Shown here piece after piece: positions 26,312-38,300 of a DNA stretch of 64,000 nucleotides. The first letter of the stretch is position 1. Every line of letters begins with the position of its first letter. Below the pieces are notes generated by a model. The model was not told the DNA's origin and ran no database searches. It saw only the letters and a program-made list of their open reading frames with translations. Made by a program: the position numbers and the translations under genes. This DNA comes from Amycolatopsis solani. Lineage in GTDB: Bacteria > Actinomycetota > Actinomycetes > Mycobacteriales > Pseudonocardiaceae. Where the stretch lies: assembly GCF_033441515.1 (NCBI RefSeq), contig NZ_JAWQJT010000002.1:682001-746000 (forward strand), written 5' to 3'.

Positions 26312-29300
26312 GTGAGCAACGGTGACGCTGTGCAGCAGGTGTCGGGGCTCGGGTTTTGGCGTGACCGCCTCGCCTCGGCGCCCAAGGAGCTGCCGCTGCC
26401 GGTCGACCGGCCGTACCCGGCCGAGCCGGCGGCCCCGGTCCGGCTGGCCCGGCCCCTGCCGGCGGCCGACGAGCTGACGCTGCTGGCGGCGTTCGCCGTG
26501 CTGCTGTCCCGCTATTCGGGCACCGCCGACGTCCTGCTCGGGATCGGCTCGCTGGTGCCGCTGCGGGTGGATCTGGGTGGCTCACCCGGATTCGCCGACG
26601 TCCTCGTGCGCCTGCGTGAGGCGCGCGAGGAAGCACTGGCGCACGAGGTGCCGTTCGCCGACCTGGTCGCCGAGCTGGAGCCGGAGCCCGGTCGCGGGGG
26701 ATCACTGCTCGTCAACGTCGGCTTCGGCGCCCGGACCGAACTCCCGCTCGACCTGAACCTGACCGCGGACGGACTGCTCTACCGCCCTGACGTCCTCGAC
26801 GAGTCCACTGTGGATCGCATGGTGGACCACTTGGGACGCCTGCTCGACGAGGCAGCCGAGCGTCCACAGTGGCCGGTCGAGCGACTCGGCCTCATGAGCG
26901 CGGAGGAACTGCGCCGGATCCTGGACGGCTGGAACGACACGGACCTGACCACGCCGCTCTCGACCCTGCCGGAGCTGTTCGCCGCCCGTGTCCGGGAGAA
27001 CCCGGACGCCGTCGCGCTCGTCTTCGAGGACGAGGAGCTGACCTACGCCGAACTGGACGCGCGCGCCAACTCGCTCGCCCACGTCCTGATCGGCCGCGGC
27101 GCCGGGCCGGAACGCGTGGTCGCCCTCGCCGTCCCGCGCTCGCTCGAGATGATCGTGGCCGAGCTGGCCGTGCTCAAGGCCGGCGCCGCCTACCTGCCGC
27201 TGGACCAGGACTACCCGGCCGAGCGGATCGCGTTCATGGTGTCCGACGCCCGGCCGGTGTGCGTGGTGACCACGCGCGAACTCGCCGATCGCTTCGACGG
27301 CGACGTCCTGCTCCTCGACGAGGCCGACCTGGCCGGCGCGCCGGACACGGACCCGGCCGCCCGGCTCGTCCCGGCGAACGCCGCCTACGTCATCTACACG
27401 TCGGGGTCGACCGGACGGCCCAAGGGCGTCGTGGTTTCCCACGCGGGCGTGGCGAAACTGGTGGCGACGCAGTCGGAGCGGTTCGGGATCGGGCCGCACA
27501 GCCGGGTGCTGCAGTTCGCGTCGCCGAGTTTCGACGTCGCTTTCTGGGACCTGTGCCTCGGGCTGCTCTCGGGTGGCCGGCTGGTGGTCGTCCCGGCCGA
27601 GCGGCGGGTGCCCGGCCCGGAGCTGGCCGAGTACGCCCACGCCAAGGGCGCCGACTTCATGATCCTGCCGCCCGCGCTGCTGGCCGAGTTCCCCGAGGAC
27701 TGCGACCTGCCGCGGGACAGCGTGCTGCTCGCGGGCACCGAGCGCGTGTCGCCGGAGCTGGTGCGCCGCTGGGCGCCGGGGCGGCGGATGTTCAACGCCT
27801 ACGGCCCGACCGAGGCCACGACGAACTCGACGCTCGGGCTCTGCGACCCGGAGATCGCGCCCGGCTCGGCGGTGCCGATCGGCGTCCCGGACCCGGGCAC
27901 CCGCGCGTACGTGCTCGACGCGCACCTGGCCCCGGTCCCGGTCGGCGTCGCCGGCGAGCTGTACCTGGCCGGCTCGGGCCTGGCGCGCGGTTACCTCGGG
28001 CGGCCGGCGCTGACGGCGGAGCGGTTCGTGGCGGACCCGTTCGGTTCGGGTGGACGGCTTTACCGCACGGGTGACCTGGTGAAGTGGCTGCCGGACGGCC
28101 GGCTGGTGTTCCTGGGCCGGGCGGACGACCAGGTCAAGATCCGCGGCTACCGGATCGAACTCGGCGAGGTCGAGTCGGTGCTGGCCGAGCACCCGCGCGT
28201 CGGCCAGTCGGTCGTCGTCGCCGACGACGGCAGGCTGATCGCGTACGCCGTGCCGGTGCCCGACCGGGACCAGGCGGCCGAACAGGGCCACGTCGACGAA
28301 TGGCACGACGTCCACGAGGAGATGCTCGCCGGGTCCCGTGGCATCGAGGAGAACTTCGCCGGCTGGAACTCCAGTTACGACGGCTCGGAACTCCCGCTGG
28401 CCGAGATGCGCGAGTGGCACGCGGCGACGATCGAGCGGATCCGGTCGTTGCGGCCGAAGCGGGTCTTGGAGATCGGGGTCGGCAGTGGGCTGATTCTGTC
28501 GCGGATCGCGCCGGACGCCGAGGCGTACTGGGGCGTCGACCTGTCCGAGAGCGCGATCGAGAACGTCCGGCGCGAGGTCGCCGCGACGTCGTTCGCGGGC
28601 CGGGTCCACCTCGCGGCGCGCCCGGCGCACGACCTGGGCGAGCTGCCGGACGAGCCGTTCGACACCGTGATCGTCAACTCCGTCGCGCAGTACTTCCCGA
28701 GCGCCGACTACCTCGCCGAGGTCGTGAAGACCGCCGCCGGCGTCCTGAAGCCCGGCGGGACGATCTTCCTCGGCGACATCCGGAACCTCCGCTCGCTGCG
28801 GGCGTTCCGGACCGCCGTCGAGCTGCGGCACGGCCGTGGCGACGTCGCGGCGGTCGACCAGGCCATCGCGCGCGAGGGCGAGCTGGTGCTCGACCCGGAC
28901 TTCTTCCCGGCGCTGGCCCGCGGGCTCGACGGCTTCGACGACGTCGACCTGTGGGTCAAGCGCGGTACCGCCCACAACGAGCTCACCCGGCACCGCTACG
29001 ACGTCGTGCTGCGCAAGGCTCCCCGGCCCGCGCCGCTCGACGAGCAGGTCGTCGCGTTCGGCGACCTCGGTGCGGTCGAACGGTTCTTGGCGGCCGAGGT
29101 GCCGGAGCGGCTGCGCGTCACCGGCATCCCGGACGCGCGGCTGTCCGGCGAGCTGGCCGCGGTCCGCGCCCTCGACCAGGGCGACGCGGCGGCGGCCCTC
29201 GAAGCCCTCGGCAGCCGGGACGGCGTCGACCCGGAAGCCCTGCAGCGGCTCGCCGTCGATGCCGGTTACCGGGTCGCGGTGACGTGGGCCGCCGAAGCTG

Positions 29301-32300
29301 GCGCGCTCGAAGCCGTCTTCATGCGCCCCAATGTGGCGTTCGGTGCGTCAGACGCACCGAACGCCACATTGGGTGCGTCTGACGCACCCAATGCCACATT
29401 GGGGCGCTTGGGCACCGCGTACCGGCCGGGGCGTCAGACCGGCACGCCGGGGTCGTACGCCAACAATCCGGCGGCGCGGCGGGAGACCGGTGCGTTCGTG
29501 GCGTCGCTGCGGGCGCACGTGCGGGACCGGCTGCCGCTGTACATGGTGCCGTCGGCGTTCGTCGTGCTGGACAAGCTGCCGGTGCTGGCCTCGGGCAAGC
29601 TCGACCGCAAGGCGCTGCCGAGCCCCGAGCGGTTCGCCGCCGGGCCGGGGCGCGCGCCGCGCAACCCCGTCGAGCAGCTGCTGTGCGAGATGTTCGCCGA
29701 CGTCCTCGGCGTGCCGCAGGCCGGGCCGGACGACGACTTCTTCGCCCTCGGCGGGCATTCGCTGCTGGCCACCCGGCTGATCCAGCGCATCCGCGCCGCC
29801 GTCGGCGCCGAAGTGCCGGTGCGGGCGGTGTTCGACGCGCCGACCCCGGCCGCGCTCGCCGAGCTCCTCGCCGGGGCCGTCACCGGCACCGAACGGCGTC
29901 CGCTCACGCGCGTCACCGAGCGGCCCGAGCGGCTGCCGTTGTCGTTCGCGCAGCAGCGGCTGTGGTTCCTGCACGGCCTCGAAGGCGGGTCGGCGACCTA
30001 CAACGTCCCGCTCGTCATGCGCCTGTCCGGCGAGCTGGACGTCGACGCGCTGCGTGCCGCGCTGAACGACGTCCTGGCCCGGCACGAGGCCCTGCGGACG
30101 GTCTTCCCGGTCGCCGACGGCGTGCCGTACCAGGAAGTCCGGCCCGAAGGGACGGTGGAACTCGCCGTCCGCGAGGTGTCCGATGTGGACGCCGAAGTGG
30201 ACGCGCTGGTGCGCGGGGTGTTCGACCTCGGCGCCGGCGTCCCGGTGCGCGCCGAACTGCTGACCGCCGACCCGCGCCGGCACGTGCTGGTCCTGGTCGT
30301 GCACCACATCGCCGCCGACGGCTGGTCGCTCTCGCCGCTCTGGCAGGACATCGCCACGGCGTACCGCGCCCGGCTGCGCGGTGACGCTCCCGAGTGGACA
30401 CCGCTGCCGGTGCAGTACGCGGATTACACGCTCTGGCAACGAGAACTCCTGGCCGCCGAAGAGAGCAAGCAGCTCGACTACTGGCGCGGCGCCCTCGACG
30501 GCCTGCCCGAGCGGATCACCCTCCCGCTCGACCGCCCGCACCCGGCGGTGTCCGCCTACCGCGGCGGGTTCTTCACCTTCGCCTGGGACGCCGGCCTCCA
30601 AGCCGGGCTCGCCGACCTCGCACGCGCGTGCGGCGCCAGCCCGTTCATGGTCGTGCACGCGGGCCTGACCGCGCTGCTGTCCCGGCTCGGCGGCGGCACC
30701 GACATCCCGATCGGCACGCCGATCGCGGGCCGCACCGACCCGGCGCTGGACGACCTGGTCGGGTTCTTCGTCAACACCCTGGTCCTGCGGGTGGACACCG
30801 GCGGCGACCCGTCGTTCCGCGACCTCGTCGCGCGGGTGCGCGAACGCAGCCTCGATGCCTACGCCCACCAGGACGTGCCGTTCGAGCGGCTGGTCGAGGC
30901 GCTCAACCCGGCGCGCTCGCTGGCGCACCACCCGCTGTTCCAGACCATGCTGGCGTGGCAGAACACCCCCGGCACCGGCGTCGAGCTGCCCGGATTGACC
31001 GTTACCGAGCAGCCGGTCGGCACCGGCACGGCGAAGTTCGACCTCTGGTTCTCCTTCACCGAACGCGCCGACGGGCTCCACGGCCAGGCCGAGTTCAACG
31101 CCGAGGTGTTCGACCGGGCCACCGTGACCGGGCTCCTCGACCGGCTCGAAGTCCTGCTGCGGCAGGTCGTCTCGGCCCCCGACCGCCGGCTCGGGACGCT
31201 CGACGTCCTCACGCCCGCCGAGCGCGACGCCCTCGAACCGACCTGGTCGGGCGTGGTCCACGACGTTCCCGCCGTCACCGTGCCCGAGTTGTTCGCCGCC
31301 CAGGTCGCCCGCACCCCGGACCACCCCGCGCTGGTCTTCGAGGACGAAGAGCTCAGCTACGCCGAACTCGACGCCGTCTCGGACCGCCTCGCCCGCGTGC
31401 TCGCCGCGCGGGGTGCCGGGCCGGAACGCGTGGTCGCCCTCGCGTTGCCGCGCTCGACGCACCTGGTTACGGCGATCCTCGCCGTGCTGAAGACGGGCGC
31501 GGCCTACCTGCCGCTCGACCCGGGCTACCCGGCGGACCGCATCGCGTTCATGCTCGAAGACGCGGCTCCGGCGCTGGTGCTGGCGGTCGCGGAGACCGCC
31601 GTCGAAGGCGCGCTCCTCCTGGACGACCCGGACACCCTCGCCGGTGCCCCGGACGCGCCGCTCGACGTCGTCGTCCGGCCGGAAAACCCGGCGTACGTCA
31701 TCTACACGTCGGGGTCGACCGGCCGCCCCAAGGGTGTCGTCGTGCCGCACGAGGGCATCGTCAACCGGCTGCTGTGGATGCAGGACGAGTACGGTCTCAC
31801 CGCCGATGACCGCGTGCTGCAGAAGACGCCGTCCAGCTTCGACGTCTCGGTGTGGGAGTTCCTCTGGCCGCTCGTCACCGGCGCCACCGAGGTGATCGCC
31901 CGGCCGGACGGGCACAAGGACCCCGCTTACCTGGCCCGGCTGATCCGCGACCGCGCGATCACGACCGTCCACTTCGTCCCGTCGATGCTGCAGGTCTTCC
32001 TGCAGGAACCGGCGGCGGGGGAGTGCACGAGCCTGCGCCGGGTGCTGTGCAGCGGCGAAGCCCTGCCCCCGGACGCCGTCACGCAGTTCGGCGGCGTGCT
32101 CGACGCCGAACTGCACAACCTGTACGGCCCCACCGAAGCCTCGGTCGACGTCACGGCCTGGCGGACGTCCACCGCGGACGTCACGGTGCCGATCGGGCGG
32201 CCGGTCTGGAACACCCGGACCTACGTGCTCGACGCCGCCCTGCGCCCGGTCCCGCCCGGCACGCCCGGTGAGCTGTACCTCGCCGGCGTCCAGCTCGCCC

Positions 32301-35300
32301 GCGGCTACCTCGGCCGGGCCGGGCTCACCGCGGAACGGTTCGTCGCCGACCCGCTCGGCGCGCCCGGGTCCCGGATGTACCGCACGGGCGACCTGGCCCG
32401 CTTCCGCCCCGACGGCGTCCTCGAGTTCCTCGGCCGCGGCGACGAGCAGATCAAGATCCGCGGCTTCCGCGTCGAACCCGGCGAGATCGCCGCGACGCTG
32501 TCCGCGCACGACGACGTCGCCCACGCCGTGGTCGTGGCCCGCGAAGACCGCCCCGGCGACGTCCGGCTGGTCGGGTACGTCGTGCCCGCCGACAGCGGAA
32601 GCTCGGCCGGCGAGGAGACCGAGCAGGTCGGCGAGTGGCGCGAGCTGTACGACACGATGTACTCCGGCGACGGCGACGCGTTCGCCGGGTGGAACTCCAG
32701 CTACACCGGCGAACCGATTCCGGTCGCCGAGATGCGGGAGTGGCGGGACGCGATCGTCACGCGGATCCGTTCCCTCGCGCCGAAGCGGGTCCTGGAGATC
32801 GGCGTCGGCACCGGCCTGCTGCTGACCGAGCTGGCGCCGGGTTGTGAGTCCTACTGGGGCACGGACTTCTCCGCCGAAGTGATCGCCTCGCTGGGGCGCC
32901 GGGTCGCGGCCGATCCCGCGCTCGCCGGGCGCGTCGAACTGCGCACCGGCGACGCCGCCGACGTCACCGGGCTGCCGTCCGGGTTCTTCGACACGATCGT
33001 GCTCAACTCCGTCATCCAGTACTTCCCCAGCGGGACCTACCTCCTGGACGTGGTGCGCAAGGCGCTGGACCTGCTGGCCCCCGGCGGGGCGCTGTTCATC
33101 GGCGACGTGCGCGACCTGCGCCAGGTCCGGGCGTTCCACGCCGCGGTGGCCGCGGCGCGCGGCGGTGACGTCGAGCAGAACCTGCTGCGGGAGAAGGAAC
33201 TCCTCGTCGCGCCCGAGTTCTTCGCCGGGCTGGACGGCGTGACCGCCGACATCCGCGTCAAGCGCGGCCGCGGGGTCAACGAACTGACCCAGTACCGCTA
33301 CGACGTCGTCCTGCGCCCGGGGACGGCCTCGGTGCCGGACGTCCCGGCGCTCGTGTGGGGCACCGACGTGTCCACTGTGGACGAGGTGGCCGCGCGGCTC
33401 GGCGACGGGCTGCGCGTCGACGGCGTCCCCAACGGCCGCACGGCGGACGGCGTGAACCCCGAAGACTGGTACGCGCTGGGCGAGGCCCGCGGCCTCGGCA
33501 CCGTCGTGACCTGGTCGGCGGCCGGCGACGGCTCGGTCGACGTCCTCTTCACGACCGGCGACCCGGCGGGTGCGTTCCGGCCCGGCTCCGCGCAGCTGCT
33601 GTCCTACACGGGCAATCCCGGCCGGTTCCGCCGGATCAGCACGCTGTCCGCGGACCTGCGGGCCCTGGCCGCCGAGCGGCTGCCGGAGCACATGGTGCCG
33701 TCGGCGATCGTCGTCCTCGACGCGCTCCCGGTGACGGCCAACGGCAAGCTCGACCGCCGGGCCCTGCCCTCGCCCGACCCGGTGGCCTCGACGTCGGACC
33801 GCGAGCCGCGCACGCCGGTCGAACGGCAGCTGTGTGAGCTGTTCGCCGACGTCCTCGGCCTGCCGCGGGTCGGCCCGGACGACAGCTTCTTCGCCCTGGG
33901 TGGCCATTCGCTGCTGGCCACCCGGCTGATCGCCCGGATCCGCACGAGCATGGCCGCCGAGCTGGAAGTCCGGTCGGTGTTCGAGCGCCCGACCGCCGCG
34001 GGCCTCGCCGAGGTCCTCGCCACCGCCGGCGGGACCGCGCGCCCGCCGCTGGTCCGGCAGCGGCGGCCCGAGCCGGTGCCGCTGTCGGGGGCCCAGCAGC
34101 GGCTGTGGTTCCTGCACCACCTCGAAGGACCGTCGGCGACCTACAACGTGCCGCTGATCATGCGCCTCGAAGGCGACCTCGACGTCGAAGCGCTGCGCGC
34201 GGCCCTCACCGACGTCGTCGCCCGCCACGAAGCACTGCGCACCCGGTTCCCCCAGCGGGACGGCGTGCCCCACCAGGACATCCTCCCGGCCGGAGAAGTC
34301 AGCCTGCCGGTCCGGGACGTCACGGACCTCGACGCGGCGCTGACCGGGCTCGTCCGCGGGCCCTTCGACCTCGAGCACGAGGTGCCGGTCCGCGCCGAAC
34401 TGCTCCGGCTGGGCGCGCGCGAGCACGTGTTCGCCCTGGTGTTCCACCACATCGCTTCCGACGGCTGGTCGATGGCGCCGCTGTGGCGCGACATCGCCAC
34501 CGCCTACGTCGCGCGCCGTGCCCGTGAGACTCCACAGTGGACACCGCTGCCGGTGCAGTACGCGGACTACACGCTCTGGCAACGGGAACTGCTGGGCCGC
34601 GAGGACGACCCGGACAGCGTGCTGAGCGCGCAGCTGGACTACTGGCGCGACACGCTGGACGGCCTCCCGGACCGGATCGAGCTGCCGCTGGACCGGCCGC
34701 ACCCGGCGACCGCGACCTTCCGCGGCGAACTGCACACGTTCGGCTGGGACGCCGAGCTCCACCAGGGACTCGCCGCGCTGGCCCGCGAATCGGGCGCCAG
34801 CGTCTTCATGGTCGTGCACGCGGCCCTCGCCGCGCTGCTCACCCGGCTCGGCGCCGGTACCGACGTGCCGATCGGCTCGCCCATCGCCGGGCGCACCGAC
34901 CAGGCCCTCGACGACCTCGTCGGGTTCTTCGTCAACACCCTGGTGCTGCGCGTGGACACCGGCGGCGAGCCGACGTTCCGTGACCTCGTGGCCCGCGTCC
35001 GCGAGCGCAACCTGGACGCGTACGCGCACCAGGACGTGCCGTTCGAGCGGCTGGTCGAGGTGCTGAACCCGGCGCGGTCGCTGTCCTACCACCCGCTGTT
35101 CCAGGTGATGATCGCCGGGCAGAACAACACCCGCGCCGAGGTGACGCTGCCCGGCCTGACCGTCGCCGAGATCCCGGTGACCACCGGGACGTCGAAGTTC
35201 GACCTGGCGATTTCGCTGACCGAGCGCGAGGCCGGGATCGACGGCGTGCTGGAGTTCAACGCCGACGTCTTCGACCACGCCGGCGCGGACGCGATCCTGC

Positions 35301-38300
35301 GCCGCCTCGAAGTGCTGCTGCGCGCGGCACTGGCCGAGCCGGACCGCCCGGTCGGCGCGCTGGACCTCCTCGCCGGGGACGAGCGGGAGCGGGTGCTCAC
35401 GGAGTGGGCCGGGTCCCTCGACCCGGCGGGCACGGAGACGTTCCCCGGGCTGTTCGCCCGCCGCGTCGCCGAGGCGCCGGACGCGGTGGCGCTCGTCTTC
35501 GAGGACGAGGAACTCACCTACGCCGAGGTCGACGCCCGCGCCAACCGGCTGGCGAACCTGCTGCTGGCCCGCGGGGCCGGCCTCGAGCGGGTGGTCGCGC
35601 TGGCCGTGCCGCGGTCGCCGGACATGATCATCGCGGAGCTGGCCGTCCTCAAGGCCGGTGCCGCCTACCTGCCGGTCGACGTCGACTACCCGGCCGACCG
35701 GATCGCGTACATGACCGAGGACGCGGGCCCGGTCTGCGTGGTGACGACCCGGGACGTCGAGGCGAAGCTGCCCGCGACCCTGCCGCGGGTCCTGCTCGAC
35801 GACCCGGCACTGGCCGAGATGTCCACAGTGGACCCGGCGGTGCCGGTGCGGCCGGAGAACGCGGCTTACGTGATCTACACGTCCGGTTCGTCGGGGCGGC
35901 CGAAGGGGGTCGTGCTCCAGCACTCCGGCGTCGCGAAGCTGGTCGCCACCCAGGTCGAGCGGTTCGGCATCGGGCCGCACAGCCGGGTGCTGCAGTTCGC
36001 CTCGCCGAGTTTCGACGTCGCGTTCTGGGACTTGTGCCTCGGACTGCTGTCCGGTGGACGGCTGGTGGTCGTCCCGGCGGAGCGCCGGGTCGCCGGGCCC
36101 GCGCTGACCGAGTACGCGCACCGGCACGCCGTCGACTTCATGATCCTGCCGCCCGCCCTGCTCGACGCCCTGCCGGCGGATCTCGACCTGCCGGCCGACA
36201 GCGTCCTGCTCGCGGGCACCGAACGCGTGTCGCCGGAGCTGGTGCGGCGATGGGCGCCGGGCCGGCGGATGTTCAACGCCTACGGCCCGACCGAGGCGAC
36301 CACCAACTCGACCCTCGGCGAGAGCGACCCGGCCGAACTCGCCGACGCGACCGTCGTCCCGATCGGCGTCCCGGACCCCGGCACCCGCGCGTACGTGCTC
36401 GACGCCGGGCTGCGGCCGGTCCCGCCCGGCGTGGTGGGGGAGCTGTACCTCGCGGGCTCCGGCCTGGCGCGTGGTTACCTCGGCCGGCCGGCGCTGACGG
36501 CCGAGCGGTTCGTCGCGGACCCGTTCGGCTCGGGCGGACGGCTCTACCGCACGGGCGACCTCGTGAAGTGGCTGCCGGACGGCAGGCTCGTGTTCCTCGG
36601 CCGGGCCGACGACCAGGTCAAGATCCGCGGCTACCGGATCGAACTCGGCGAGATCGAGTCGGTGCTGGCCGAGCACCCGGCGGTCGGCCAGGCCGTCGTC
36701 ACCGCGCAGGACGGGCGGCTCGTCGCTTACGCCGTGCCGTCGGCCGGGCGGGACGAAGAAGCGGAGCTGGAGCACGTCGGCGAGTGGCGTGAGCTGCACG
36801 AGAACGTCTTCACCGACGCGGCGGCCGTCGGGCTGGAGGAGAACTTCACCGGCTGGAATTCCAGCTACGACGGCACCGAAATCCCCCTCGACGAGATGCG
36901 GGAGTGGCACGCGGCGACGATCGACCGCATCCGCTCCCTCGCGAAACCCGCACTTTCACGTGAAAGTGCGGGTCTCGGGCGGGTGCTGGAGATCGGCGTC
37001 GGCAGTGGCCTGATCCTGTCGCGGATCGCGCCGGACGCCGAGGCGTACTGGGGCGTCGACCTCTCCGAGAAGGCCATCGCCAACCTGCGGCGCGAACTCG
37101 CGGCGACGCCGTTCGCGAGCAAGGTCCACCTGGCCGCGCGCCCGGCGCACGACCTGGGCGAACTGCCGGACGAGCCGTTCGACACCGTGATCGTCAACTC
37201 CGTCGCGCAGTACTTCCCGAGCGTCGGCTACCTCGCCGAGGTGATCCGCACGGCCGCCGCGCGGGTCCGCCCCGGCGGCGTCGTCTTCCTCGGCGACATC
37301 CGGAACCTGCGCTCGCTGCGCGCGTTCCGGACCGCGACCGAGCTGCGGCACGGCCGCCGGGACACCGCGGCCGCCGACCAGGCGATCGCGCGGGAAGGCG
37401 AGCTGGTGCTCGACCCGGACTTCTTCGCGGCGCTGAGCCGGGAACTCGACGGCTTCGACGACGTCGACCTGTGGGTCAAGCGCGGCCACGCGCACAACGA
37501 GCTGACCCGGCACCGCTACGACGTCGTCCTGCGGAAGGCGCCCAAGCCGGCGCCGCCGGCCGAGGACGTCGTCACGTTCACCTCGCTTTCCGACGTGGAA
37601 GCGCGGCTGGCGGCCGGTCCGGCCCGGCTGCGCGTCACCGGCGTGCCGAACGCGCGGCTGTCCGGCGAGCTGGCCGCCGTCACGGCGCTGGCCGAGGGAG
37701 ACGTCGACGCCGCACTGTCTGCTTTGGACGGCGAACCATCCGGAGTGGACCCCGAGACGCTGCACGCCCTCGGCGAGCGCCACGGCTACCGCGTGTACGC
37801 GACGCTCACCGCCGACGCGGGCACCCTGGACGTCGTGTTCACGACCGGTGACGCGGTCCGGATCCACCGCACCCGCCCGGTCCGCGCCGCCCTCGAAGCG
37901 CTCGGCAACCACCCGGCCGGGCAGCGGGACACGAGCGCGCTGGTGGCGGCGCTGCGGGCGCACGTCCGCGACCGGCTGCCGCAGTACATGGTGCCCTCGG
38001 CGTTCGTGCTCCTGGACCGGCTGCCGCTGCTGGCCTCGGGCAAGCTCGACCGCCGGGCGCTGCCGAGCCCGGACAAGCAGGCCGCCGGCACCGGACGGGC
38101 CCCGCGGACCCCGGTCGAAGAAGTCCTGTGCGGGCTCTTCGCCGAAGTCCTCGACACGTCCGCGGTCGGTGTCGACGACGACTTCTTCGCCCTCGGCGGG
38201 CATTCGCTGATGGCGACGCGGCTGGTCGCGCGGCTGCGCGCGGTCTTCGGCGTCGAACTGCAGGTGCGCTCGGTGTTCGAAACGCCGACGGTGGCCGGGC

